Assembly: GCA_947168325.1 (NCBI GenBank)
Contig: CAMVLN010000016.1
Location: forward strand, 1-17,300
From: an uncultured Elusimicrobia bacterium
Lineage (GTDB): Bacteria; Elusimicrobiota; Endomicrobiia; Endomicrobiales; Endomicrobiaceae
Length of the DNA stretch: 17,300 bases
Reading direction: 5' to 3'
Of the stretch, positions 1-7,659 are shown piece after piece. Each line of letters opens with the position of its first letter. The stretch's first letter is position 1. The notes under the pieces are model-generated. The model was not told the DNA's origin, did not search any database, and saw only the letters and a list, made by a program, of their open reading frames with translations. The position numbers and the translations under genes are program-made.

Positions 1-74
1 CTTACCTTATTTAAAGATTCTGTAAGCATATTTATAATTATTTCTATTTCTTTTTCAGAAAGTTCCACTTGCAT
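1..74 (-). CDS. N-terminus of an unidentified protein (runs off the window)
   Basis: An ATG at 72-74 overlaps the hisD stop codon as TAATG, and an AGGA ribosome-binding site lies about 9 bases upstream inside the end of hisD. This layout points to translational coupling in the same transcript. The 24 visible residues (starting MQVELSEKEIEII) form an acidic, amphipathic helix and match nothing I recognise. They do not look like the start of HisB or HisC, which would be the usual partners of hisD. The rest of the gene lies outside the window, so no function is proposed. Confidence 0.5.
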   Translation of the reverse strand, partial: MQVELSEKEIEIIINMLTESLNKV

Positions 75-1282
75 TATATTTTCCTAACCTCTATTGATTT
101 TTTATGATTTACTAACCCTTCCGCATTTGCAAAATCTGCTATCTGTTTTTTTACTAATGATGTTACTTTTTTCAATTCAATATAACTACTTCTTTTCATA
201 AATGTCATTACAGAAAGCCCACTAGAATACTTTGCTGATGAACTTGTGGGTAAAACATGTGAAGGGCCTGCCCAATAATCGCCAACAGCTGTAGCTGTAT
301 TATATCCTACAAAAATTGCCCCTGAATTGTAAATTTTTTTCATAATTTGTTTTGCATTTTTTACTAAAAGTTCAAGATGTTCTGGAGCGATATCATTAAC
401 CATTTCTACTGCTTTATCTATATTTACATTACAAATCTTAATTTGATTTAATTTTTCTTTATCAACATTTTTATTTATATAACTAATAATTTCTTTTGAA
501 TTACAAAATAAATATGCTTTTGCCATTGTATCATGTTCAACTTGAGCTAACAAATCATATAATACATAATTTTTATCTGCACCGGAATCTGCAATAATAG
601 CAACTTCACTTGGCCCTGCCAAAGAATCTATTCCAACTTTACCAAACACAAGCCTTTTTGCTTCATTCACATAAATATTTCCAGGACCAACAATCATATT
701 AACCGGCTTTATTGTTTTTGTACCATAAGCAAGAACAGATATTGCTACTGCCCCTCCTATACTATAAATTTCTTTTATTCCACAAATATTTGCAGCAAAC
801 AAAACTTCGTTTGACATTTTTTTAGGTGGTGTCATCATAACTATTCTTTTTACACCAGCAACTTTTGCTGCAACAGCATTCATTATAACCGATGAAGGAT
901 AAGAAAATCGTCCACCAGGAACATAAATTCCTACAGACTCTATTGCTTTATAAACCTGTCCAACAGATTTCATTTTATCTGTTAAAAACCATTGCTTTTT
1001 TATATTAGAATATTCTTTTTTATGAAAAGCCAAAACATTTGAATAAGAAACTTTTACTGCTTTTTTTAAATTTGGACTAACATTTTTAATTGCTTCTTTT
1101 ATTTGTTTATCTGTAACTTTTAAATCTTTAGCTGATTTAAAATAAACACCGTCAAACTTTTTTAAATAGTTTACAACAGCACTATCTCCTTTAGTTTGAA
1201 TATTTTTAATAACTTCCTTAACAGTTTTTACAATATCTGTATCCATAGGCTTGATTTTATCAAAATATAATTTGCTTATCAA
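74..1282 (-). CDS. hisD: Histidinol dehydrogenase, probably 5'-frameshifted
   Basis: HisD catalyses the last two steps of histidine synthesis, oxidising L-histidinol to L-histidine with two NAD+ in the cytoplasm. The residues that bind zinc and do catalysis in the E. coli enzyme are all present in this 402-codon frame: Gln247 and His250 (AQVEHD), Asp335 (VGDYWAGPSH), His393 near the C-terminus, and the Glu301-His302 pair (APEHLEL). The frame opens with a TTG at 1280-1282 that has no ribosome-binding site, and the product is 20-30 residues shorter than usual. An ATG at 1314-1316 in another frame reads MLKILVHSKHIIDKQIIF before a stop. Removing one base from the A4 run at 1262-1265 joins that peptide to DKIKPMDTD and gives about 413 residues. 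The body is certain. Whether the 5' end is broken, recoded or a sequencing error is open. Confidence 0.93.
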   Translation of the reverse strand: MISKLYFDKIKPMDTDIVKTVKEVIKNIQTKGDSAVVNYLKKFDGVYFKSAKDLKVTDKQIKEAIKNVSPNLKKAVKVSYSNVLAFHKKEYSNIKKQWFLTDKMKSVGQVYKAIESVGIYVPGGRFSYPSSVIMNAVAAKVAGVKRIVMMTPPKKMSNEVLFAANICGIKEIYSIGGAVAISVLAYGTKTIKPVNMIVGPGNIYVNEAKRLVFGKVGIDSLAGPSEVAIIADSGADKNYVLYDLLAQVEHDTMAKAYLFCNSKEIISYINKNVDKEKLNQIKICNVNIDKAVEMVNDIAPEHLELLVKNAKQIMKKIYNSGAIFVGYNTATAVGDYWAGPSHVLPTSSSAKYSSGLSVMTFMKRSSYIELKKVTSLVKKQIADFANAEGLVNHKKSIEVRKI

Positions 1283-1345
1283 TAATATGTTTTGAATGTA
1301 CCAATATCTTCAACATCTTCAACAATTAAACATTTTTATAAAAAA

Positions 1346-1351
1346 ATTATA
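1346..1351 (-). promoter_or_regulatory. Candidate -10 box for hisD
   Basis: On the minus strand this hexamer is a perfect TATAAT. A start of transcription about 7 bases downstream would leave roughly 23 bases before the ATG at 1314-1316, which fits that codon better than the TTG at 1282. No convincing -35 hexamer is visible 16-18 bases upstream, and in DNA this AT-rich a TATAAT alone is weak evidence. Confidence 0.35.
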
Positions 1352-1436
1352 GAATAAGCAGTGTTTTATTAAATTTATCAGAAAATATACAAATTTACAA
1401 ACAAAAACATATTTTTATTATATTGGAGAAAAATAA

Positions 1437-1754
1437 ATATTTACTTTTTTGTTAGAGCTTTTAATTTTACTATTAGGATATATATTGTATTCTAAATTTG
1501 TTGAAAAGCAATTTTCGCCAAAGGCTAAACCTACACCCTCATACTCAATAAACAATGGTATAGATTTTGTTCCGCTAAGTACAAAAAGAAATCAAATGCT
1601 ACAACTTTTAAGTATTGCTGAGATGAGACAAATTTTAGGTGATGTGCAAGGAATACTATTTGGACCAATCACTTTTATTTTGATACCAGTAGTTTGTATG
1701 TTTAGGCATATTTTGGTTGTCAAAGAAATTTATAAAACAAGAAAAATAAAATGA
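1437..1754 (+). pseudogene. cstA: Remnant of carbon starvation protein A (peptide/pyruvate permease)
   Basis: The reading frame matches the N-terminus of CstA permeases: a first membrane helix, then TPxY..N.GIDFVPL and a second hydrophobic stretch LFGPITFILIP. CstA proteins take up peptides or pyruvate and have many membrane segments over roughly 480 to 700 residues. Here only about 105 codons remain. A GGAG ribosome-binding site at 1425-1428 stands 8 bases before ATA at 1437, exactly where an ATG would be expected. The first usable start is a TTG at 1449, 20 bases from that site. The GAG.GP.F.A segment expected after SIA is also degraded (SIAEMRQILGD). The tail (VVKEIYKTRKIK) ends in an ATGA overlap with the next gene, so it may be the original C-terminus joined by an internal deletion. 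That last point is inference. Confidence 0.6.
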
Positions 1755-2260
1755 ATATAAATTTTGAACATGTTAAAACAAAAGAGCAAATACAAATTTT
1801 GGCAGATACAGCAAAAACTGTTTGGCATGAGGCTTACAAAAATATTATATCTTTAAACCAAATAAATTATATGATAGAAAAATTTCAGTCCTTTACCTCA
1901 TTAGTTAAAGCTATAAATAAAAATAAATATATCTATTATTTAGTAAAAGATGATAATGTTATAATTGGATATATAGGATTACATGAAGAAGATAACAAAA
2001 TGTTTTTAAGTAAACTTTATATTTTGAAGAAATATAGAGGAAAACAAGTTGCCTCAAAAACTTTTGAATTTATTGAACATTTATCAAGAAATAGGAAATT
2101 AAAAGCCATTTGGTTAACAGTTAATAAAAATAATAAACATGCAATAATTGTTTATAAACATAAAGGGTTTGTAGTAACAAAAACACAAATTACCGATATT
2201 GGCAATGGTTTTGTAATGGACGATTTCGTGTTTGAAAAAGAAATAAAACAAAAATATTAA
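1751..2260 (+). CDS. GNAT-family N-acetyltransferase
   Basis: This 169-residue protein has the length and layout of a single-domain GNAT enzyme, which transfers an acetyl group from acetyl-CoA to an amine. Motif A covers residues 87-106, with a strand (SKLYIL) followed by the CoA pyrophosphate loop RGKQVA (the usual form is R/Q-x-x-G-x-G/A). Motif B is seen as N127, the NKHA segment and Y135 before KGF at 138-140. Its ATG overlaps the stop of the cstA remnant as ATGA, and only a weak purine-rich AAGAAAA precedes it, so it was probably translated by coupling to that gene. With cstA broken, expression may have dropped. The substrate cannot be told from sequence. Confidence 0.85.
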   Translation: MNINFEHVKTKEQIQILADTAKTVWHEAYKNIISLNQINYMIEKFQSFTSLVKAINKNKYIYYLVKDDNVIIGYIGLHEEDNKMFLSKLYILKKYRGKQVASKTFEFIEHLSRNRKLKAIWLTVNKNNKHAIIVYKHKGFVVTKTQITDIGNGFVMDDFVFEKEIKQKY

Positions 2261-2291
2261 AAAAATGAAATTTATAACATATTTCTATTTC

Positions 2292-2495
2292 TCAATAATC
2301 ATTGTATAAAATTATCATTATTTTTGTATTGTTATTAGTATCCGTTTTGTATATATAAATTAGATATATTATATTTTGAACATATTTTTTAAACATATTG
2401 ACAATAGATATTGAACTCAAATTATCATATAATGTCATAATGCAAGTTTGACATTGTAGGCTGACTTCTAGAACAATAACAATGATAGTTTTCAT
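2292..2495 (-). CDS. Possible HMA-type metal-binding protein, decayed or divergent
   Basis: This 67-codon frame has the size of a CopZ/MerP-like heavy-metal-associated (HMA) protein. It starts MKTIIVIV like many HMA domains and then reads QCQTCIMTLYDNLSSI. That matches the family's metal-binding loop and first helix: CxxC, a hydrophobic pair, then NLSSI. After the helix the similarity fades, and only NTKIMIILYND recalls the last strand. The loop has one residue too many between the Glu and the first Cys, the middle is irregular, and no ribosome-binding site precedes the ATG. I read it as a gene in decay, but a chance open frame in AT-rich DNA cannot be excluded. If functional it would carry Cu+ or a similar ion. 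Confidence 0.35.
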   Translation of the reverse strand: MKTIIVIVLEVSLQCQTCIMTLYDNLSSISIVNMFKKYVQNIIYLIYIYKTDTNNNTKIMIILYNDY

Positions 2496-2616
2496 ATTAG
2501 CTTTTATTGTTTAGAGTTTATCTCTTAATTTATAAACAATATAAATTAAACTTTAATTAGCTATAAATATTCAAGCTAAAATATATGTAAAATTTTAAAT
2601 TTTATATTGAGGTATT
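2496..2616. other. Spacer upstream of rluD with a small inverted repeat
   Basis: Together with 2261-2495 this makes about 356 bases without a secure gene. A TTAGCT/AGCTAA inverted repeat with an 11-base loop lies at about 2557-2579. It is too weak and lacks a T-tail, so I do not call it a terminator. The rluD promoter is probably here, but no paired -35/-10 boxes stand out. Confidence 0.3.
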
Positions 2617-3510
2617 ATGAAAAAAAAATTTGTATGTGAGAATGATAATCAAGAAAGATTAGATTGTTTTATGAATAATATTAATAAAGAATACTCTAGA
2701 ACTTTTTTTCAAAATATAATAAAAAAAGGAAAATTACTAGTTAATGAAAAACAAGTTTATCCAAGTTATAAAGTTAAAAAAAACGATGTTATAGAATATA
2801 GTATAGAAGATACTAATGAAATGTTATTGGAACCAGAAAATATCCCACTAAATATTATTTATGAAGATAATGATATTGTAGTAATTAATAAACAATCAAA
2901 CTTAGTTGTTCATCCTTCTTTTGGCCATAAAACAGGAACTTTGTTAAATGCCTTGTTATACCATTTTAAAGGAAAACATAATCCTTTTATGGTACATAGG
3001 CTAGATAAAGATACAACAGGTGCAATAATTTTTGCTAAAAATGAAAAATCAAAAGTTTCATTATCTAAACAATTTCAAAAAAGAACTATTCATAAAACTT
3101 ATATTACAGCAGTTATGGGAACTGTGTTTGAAGAAAAAGGAAGAATAGAAGCTCCGCTTGGAAGATCGTTACAAAATAGAAAGATTATAGAAGTTGGCCC
3201 TCTTGCTAAAAAACAAGCGATAACAGAATTTAAAGTATTATCAAGAAATAGAGATATTTCTTTATTAGAAGTTCATATTATTACTGGAAGAACTCATCAA
3301 ATAAGAAGTCATATGAAATACATTGGGCATCCAGTTTTAGGAGATGTTGATTATGGCGGAAGTGATCATTTCAAAGATATTAAATTTGCAAGACAGATGC
3401 TCCATTCTTATAGAGTAAAATTTGCTCATCCTACAACATCAAAGCAAATAGAAATTGTTGCTTCTTTACCAGACGATATGAAGGATTTATTTAAAAATAT
3501 AAAACTATAA
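2617..3510 (+). CDS. rluD: Large-subunit rRNA pseudouridine synthase, RluD family
   Basis: This 297-residue enzyme converts selected uridines to pseudouridine in RNA. By family, RluD modifies helix 69 of 23S rRNA. The N-terminal 70 residues form an S4 RNA-binding domain. The catalytic domain follows, with HRLDKDTTG carrying the catalytic Asp at residue 130, then GRTHQIRSHMKYIGHPVLGD and a LHSYRVKFAHP segment near the end. Length and motifs are complete. A TGAGG ribosome-binding site at 2608-2612 sits 4 bases before the ATG, which fixes the start. It is the first gene of a plus-strand run, and the next gene starts 11 bases after its stop. RluA/RluC-type specificity cannot be excluded. Confidence 0.93.
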   Translation: MKKKFVCENDNQERLDCFMNNINKEYSRTFFQNIIKKGKLLVNEKQVYPSYKVKKNDVIEYSIEDTNEMLLEPENIPLNIIYEDNDIVVINKQSNLVVHPSFGHKTGTLLNALLYHFKGKHNPFMVHRLDKDTTGAIIFAKNEKSKVSLSKQFQKRTIHKTYITAVMGTVFEEKGRIEAPLGRSLQNRKIIEVGPLAKKQAITEFKVLSRNRDISLLEVHIITGRTHQIRSHMKYIGHPVLGDVDYGGSDHFKDIKFARQMLHSYRVKFAHPTTSKQIEIVASLPDDMKDLFKNIKL

Positions 3511-3521
3511 TTTTATATAAA

Positions 3522-4841
3522 ATGTTTGAATATATAAAAAGGTTTTTAAGTATCAATATAGCATTTTTAGTAATACTTATTGTAGTTGCTTTTTCTTTGT
3601 ACCAAAAAACAATAAATTATGAATTATTGCAATTAGACGATCACAAATTTATTTCTAATAGTATATCATATATTTCAAATATAAAAAATATTCCTAAATT
3701 ATTTTTACAAGATGTTTATTACAAAAGTACTTCAAATTATTATAGACCAATATTATCTTTATCATTTTTTTTAGAAACAATAATATTTGATTATCATACA
3801 CAAGTTTATCACATAACTAATATATTACTATTTATTTTTTCTTTTTATTTAATATATTTATTTTGTTTAAAATTACAATTAAATAAAAATATCTCTAAAC
3901 TTTGTTGCTTGTTATTTTTTGTTCATCCTATATTTTCATCTACAGCAATATGGATAGCTGCAAGAAATGATACATTGTTGGTAATATTTGTTTTATTGTC
4001 ATTTATAAATTTTATCAATTATATAACATCAAACAAAAATAAATATTTGATATATACAATAACAGCATTTATACTAGCATTGTTTACAAAGGAAACTGCG
4101 GTAGTAAGTGTATTATTTTATTTCTTATTGGTTTATTGTTTTAAATATAAAATTAGTAAACAACAAATATGTAAATTATTTTTAGCAATGTTTATTTCAT
4201 TATTAATTTATTTTATTTTTAGAAAAATATCTAGTGCACATATAGATTATTTAGATATACTTAAAAATTATAAATTCATAATATCAAATATTTTTTCATA
4301 TTTGTTTATTTATACAGAAAAATTTATATTATGCGAATATATACCAGTATTAACATACAACATACAGATAACTAATACAATGATATATATATCTATGTCG
4401 TTATTAGTTATAGTAATTTATAGTTATTTAAAAAATATTATAGCTAGGAAAAAAATATTATTTTGTTTTTTATGGTATATTTGTTTATTATTTCCAACTT
4501 TTATAATTGTAGAACAACAACTTTTTTTTCATAGATTATTGTTGCCATCAGTAGGAATAATAATATTTTTAATATTGTTAATAGAATATACTTTAAAAAA
4601 ATATTCTATTTCTAAAAAATATTTAATAGTACTGTTTGTTTTATTATTCATTTCATTGTTTTATGCATCTTTATTACAAAAAGATAAATATAAAACATCA
4701 CAGGATTTTATTTTAAATTGTTATTTAGATTCTAAAAATAGAATTAGTGATTTCCTATTTATAAATTTTCTTATAGATAAAGGAGATTATAAAAAAGCTA
4801 AAAACTTATTAGAAGAAAAGATGAAAAAACAAATTATTTAA
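3522..4841 (+). CDS. Polytopic membrane protein, glycosyltransferase-like (N-terminal part of an interrupted gene)
   Basis: The 439 codons up to an in-frame TAA encode a protein dominated by about ten hydrophobic membrane segments. An early loop holds LDDHKFI and YYRPILSLSFFLE, and a later one holds HPIFSSTAIWIAARND. This arrangement is typical of bacterial TPR-tailed membrane proteins related to GT39/PMT and TMTC glycosyltransferases, which use lipid-linked sugars outside the cytoplasm. The acidic pair in the first loop (DD) would be the catalytic region in that family. The piece ends inside its first TPR (DKGDYKKAKNLLEE). The same frame continues for 123 more codons after the TAA, so the original gene was about 563 codons. 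No Shine-Dalgarno sequence is visible before the ATG, and the gene may rely on coupling to rluD. The truncated form keeps its membrane part and could still fold. Confidence 0.7.
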   Translation: MFEYIKRFLSINIAFLVILIVVAFSLYQKTINYELLQLDDHKFISNSISYISNIKNIPKLFLQDVYYKSTSNYYRPILSLSFFLETIIFDYHTQVYHITNILLFIFSFYLIYLFCLKLQLNKNISKLCCLLFFVHPIFSSTAIWIAARNDTLLVIFVLLSFINFINYITSNKNKYLIYTITAFILALFTKETAVVSVLFYFLLVYCFKYKISKQQICKLFLAMFISLLIYFIFRKISSAHIDYLDILKNYKFIISNIFSYLFIYTEKFILCEYIPVLTYNIQITNTMIYISMSLLVIVIYSYLKNIIARKKILFCFLWYICLLFPTFIIVEQQLFFHRLLLPSVGIIIFLILLIEYTLKKYSISKKYLIVLFVLLFISLFYASLLQKDKYKTSQDFILNCYLDSKNRISDFLFINFLIDKGDYKKAKNLLEEKMKKQII

Positions 4842-5213
4842 AGGGATATTTTAACTTATGCAAGAATACTTTTTTGTGAAGGAAATATAGACGATGCAGA
4901 AAATGTATATTTACAATTAGAAAAAGATTTACCAAACGAAAGTATAATTTACTTTGAATTAAGTATAATTTATTATGCAAAAGGAAACTATACTAAATCA
5001 GAAGAATATATAAAAAAAGCACATTTTTTAGATAAATATGATACAAATATATTAAATCAAATGGCATTGATTTATTTTGCTAAAGAAGAGTACAGAAAAT
5101 CATTAAATATATACGAAAATTTGTTAAATTTAGATAAGAATAATCAAAATTATAAAGATAAAGTAAAAGAATTAAATAAAAAATTACAAATTAAGGAAAT
5201 AAAAAATGATTGA
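4842..5213 (+). pseudogene. Detached C-terminal TPR portion of the preceding membrane gene
   Basis: Directly after the TAA at 4839-4841 the same reading frame stays open for 123 codons to a TGA at 5211-5213. It encodes about three tetratricopeptide repeats (for example ILTYARILFCEGNIDDAEN and YYAKGNYTKSEEYIKKA). It has no in-frame ATG near its beginning and no ribosome-binding site, so it cannot easily be made alone. Its stop overlaps the start of the radical SAM gene by 8 bases, as expected of an intact operon gene. The simplest reading is one point mutation, for example a Lys AAA to TAA. TPRs usually bind partner proteins, so the break would remove that function. Confidence 0.75.
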
Positions 5214-7659
5214 TTTAGATAAAATATTACCTTTAGTTCAAAAACCGTCAAGATACATAAATCATGAAATAAATTCTTATAAACCAGATATAGATAATGA
5301 TGTGTCTATATGTTTATGTTTCCCAGATATTTATGAAATAGGGGCATCAAATTTAGGACTAGAAATTTTATATCATTTAGTTAACGAAAAAAAAGTTGCT
5401 AGATGCGAAAGAGCTTATGCTCCAGACATAGATTTAGAAAAAATTTTAATTGAACAAAAACAAGAACTTTTTTCACTTGAATCAAAAACATCATTAAGAA
5501 ACTTTGATATAGTAGGTTTTAGTTTGCAGTGTGAACTTGTAGGAACTAATGTTATAAATATGTTGTCATTATCAAACATTCCTATATTTTCAAAGGATAG
5601 AAAAGATGAAGATACACTAGTTATTGGTGGCGGGCCAGTAATGGCAAACCCTGAACCTTTTGCAGATTTTTTTGATTTATTTACTATAGGTGATGGAGAA
5701 GTTTCATTAATTAAAATATTGGAGATTTATAGATTTTGTAAAAAAAATAAATTAAGTAGAAAAGAAACTCTTTTTGAACTTTCAAAAATAGAAGGAGTAT
5801 ATGTTCCTTCTTTTTATGATGTAACTTACAATGATGATAACACAATAAAATTTATAAAACCTAATATTGAAGGTGTTAGTGAAATAGTCAACAAAACAAT
5901 TGTAGATTTAGATAAAGTTTTTTTTCATAATAATAAAATAGTTCCTTTTGTAGAAACTGTTCACAATAGATTAAATATTGAAGTTGCAAGAGGATGTGTA
6001 GGCAGATGTAGGTTTTGCCAAGCATCAAAATACTATAGACCTTGGCGAGCAAGAAAGGTTGAAACTGTTTTAGATTTGTTAGATAAAAGTTTAAAAAATA
6101 CTGGTTATGAAGAAGTTTCTTTTTCATCTTTATCTTGTACGGATTATAAAGATTTAGAAGAACTTTTACTACAAACAAATGAAAAATATTATAAACAAAA
6201 TTTGAATGTAACATTGCCATCAATGAGATGTAATAAGTTTTCTTTAAAAGTTGCCGAGTATCTTAACAGAGATAAAAAACCATCAATAACATTTGCACCT
6301 GAAGCAGGGTCAGATAGATTAAGAAATGTCATAGGAAAATATTTATCTGAAAATGAAATAGTAGATACTTTAAATTTTGCATATCAACTGGGATGGAAAT
6401 CAATAAAACTATATTTTATGATAGGTCTTCCAACGGAACAACCAGAAGATATAGCTGCAATAAAAGATCTTGTAGATAAGGTTAGAAAAACATCTAATAG
6501 ATTAAACTTTAGTATAACAGTATCACCTTTTGTTCCTAAAGCACAAACTGCATTTCAGTGGGAACCTATGTTTTCAAGCAAATATTTTAAAGATGTTATA
6601 ACAAACATAAATAAAACTCTCCCAGCAGATATTAGAGCACATAATCATCAAGCAAGTATTATAGAAGCTTTTCTAGCTAGAGCTGATAGGCGAGTTTCAA
6701 AAGCAATATATATCGCTTGGCAAAAAGGAATGAGATTTGATCAATGGAAAGATAAATTTAATTTTGATATTTGGTTAAATAGTATAAAAGAAGCTGGTTT
6801 TGATTTAAATTTTTATGTTTATAGAAGAAGAAGTTTTGATGAAATTTTACCTTGGCAACATATAAATTTAGGATTGGACAAACAATTTTTGTACAACGAT
6901 TATATAAATGGAATAAAAGAAACTGCAAATGCAATTGTAGGTAAAGAAAAACAAATTACAAAATTACCTGAAAATATTTCATATGTAAAAAAAGAAATTT
7001 TTGAAACAAAATATAGAATTTTATTAAAATTTTCAAGACAAGGTTGTGTAAAATATATTTCTCAACTTGAACAAATAGATTTTTTTAGAAGAGCATTAAA
7101 GAGAACAAATTTACCTTTGGCATACACTAATGGTTTTAGTCCACAGGTAAAAGCGGCCTTTGGACCAGCAATAGCAGTAGGTTATGAAAGTTCTAGCGAA
7201 TATGTAGATTTATCATTGACAAGAAAAGTTGATATTAAAACTATAAAACAAGAAATATCAAAAATTTTACCGGAAGGATATACACTTATTAGTGTAAAAT
7301 ATATTCCTTTAAGATTCCCATCAATAGAGGGACTTATAAATTTAGCAGAATACACAGTTAAAGGGGTAAATTTAAAGCAAAAAGATATTGATAAATATTT
7401 AAATCAGAGAGAAATTTTGGTAAAAAAAATAAAAAAAGGAAAAGAAACTATAGTAAATGTTAAAGATCTTATACAAAACATAAAAATTATAGACTCTAAC
7501 TCTTTTAAAATATTTTTAAGATTTTATCCTACTAAAAATATTAAACTTGAAAAAATCTTGCAGAACTTGTTGAATTTAGAAGAAAAAGAAACAAAAATAT
7601 TGTATACTAAAAGAGAGAATTTGTTTATAGAAAATAAAGGACTAATATATGAAGTTTAA
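5206..7659 (+). CDS. B12-binding radical SAM protein (TIGR03960) fused to a TIGR03936/DUF2344 domain
   Basis: This 817-residue protein has three parts. Residues 1 to about 230 resemble a cobalamin-binding fold (ICLCFPDIYEIGASNLG, IGGGPVMANPEPFADFFD). A radical SAM core follows, with the 4Fe-4S motif CVGRCRFC (Cys264, Cys268, Cys271) and GSDRLRNVIGK and KLYFMIGLPTE downstream. From about residue 602 comes the DUF2344 domain, beginning LLKFSRQGCVKYISQLEQID and including NGFSPQVKAAFGPAIAVGYES. In many bacteria the last domain is a separate gene. The reaction is not established to my knowledge. Linkage with RNase G and ribosomal protein genes in other genomes suggests RNA or ribosome maturation. 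Its ATG overlaps the previous frame by 8 bases and its stop overlaps the next gene by 11 bases, indicating one transcript. It is the longest intact gene here, which argues for strong selection. Confidence 0.92.
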   Translation: MIDLDKILPLVQKPSRYINHEINSYKPDIDNDVSICLCFPDIYEIGASNLGLEILYHLVNEKKVARCERAYAPDIDLEKILIEQKQELFSLESKTSLRNFDIVGFSLQCELVGTNVINMLSLSNIPIFSKDRKDEDTLVIGGGPVMANPEPFADFFDLFTIGDGEVSLIKILEIYRFCKKNKLSRKETLFELSKIEGVYVPSFYDVTYNDDNTIKFIKPNIEGVSEIVNKTIVDLDKVFFHNNKIVPFVETVHNRLNIEVARGCVGRCRFCQASKYYRPWRARKVETVLDLLDKSLKNTGYEEVSFSSLSCTDYKDLEELLLQTNEKYYKQNLNVTLPSMRCNKFSLKVAEYLNRDKKPSITFAPEAGSDRLRNVIGKYLSENEIVDTLNFAYQLGWKSIKLYFMIGLPTEQPEDIAAIKDLVDKVRKTSNRLNFSITVSPFVPKAQTAFQWEPMFSSKYFKDVITNINKTLPADIRAHNHQASIIEAFLARADRRVSKAIYIAWQKGMRFDQWKDKFNFDIWLNSIKEAGFDLNFYVYRRRSFDEILPWQHINLGLDKQFLYNDYINGIKETANAIVGKEKQITKLPENISYVKKEIFETKYRILLKFSRQGCVKYISQLEQIDFFRRALKRTNLPLAYTNGFSPQVKAAFGPAIAVGYESSSEYVDLSLTRKVDIKTIKQEISKILPEGYTLISVKYIPLRFPSIEGLINLAEYTVKGVNLKQKDIDKYLNQREILVKKIKKGKETIVNVKDLIQNIKIIDSNSFKIFLRFYPTKNIKLEKILQNLLNLEEKETKILYTKRENLFIENKGLIYEV

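Noticed and set aside
1394..1423. TTTACA and TTATAT as a promoter for the cstA remnant
   Set aside because: The implied transcription start would fall at or after the GGAG ribosome-binding site at 1425-1428, so it cannot drive translation from it.
5888..6223. 111-codon open frame on the minus strand inside the radical SAM gene
   Set aside because: It lies wholly antisense to the conserved CxxxCxxC region, has no recognisable motif, and is explained by AT-rich codon use of the real gene.
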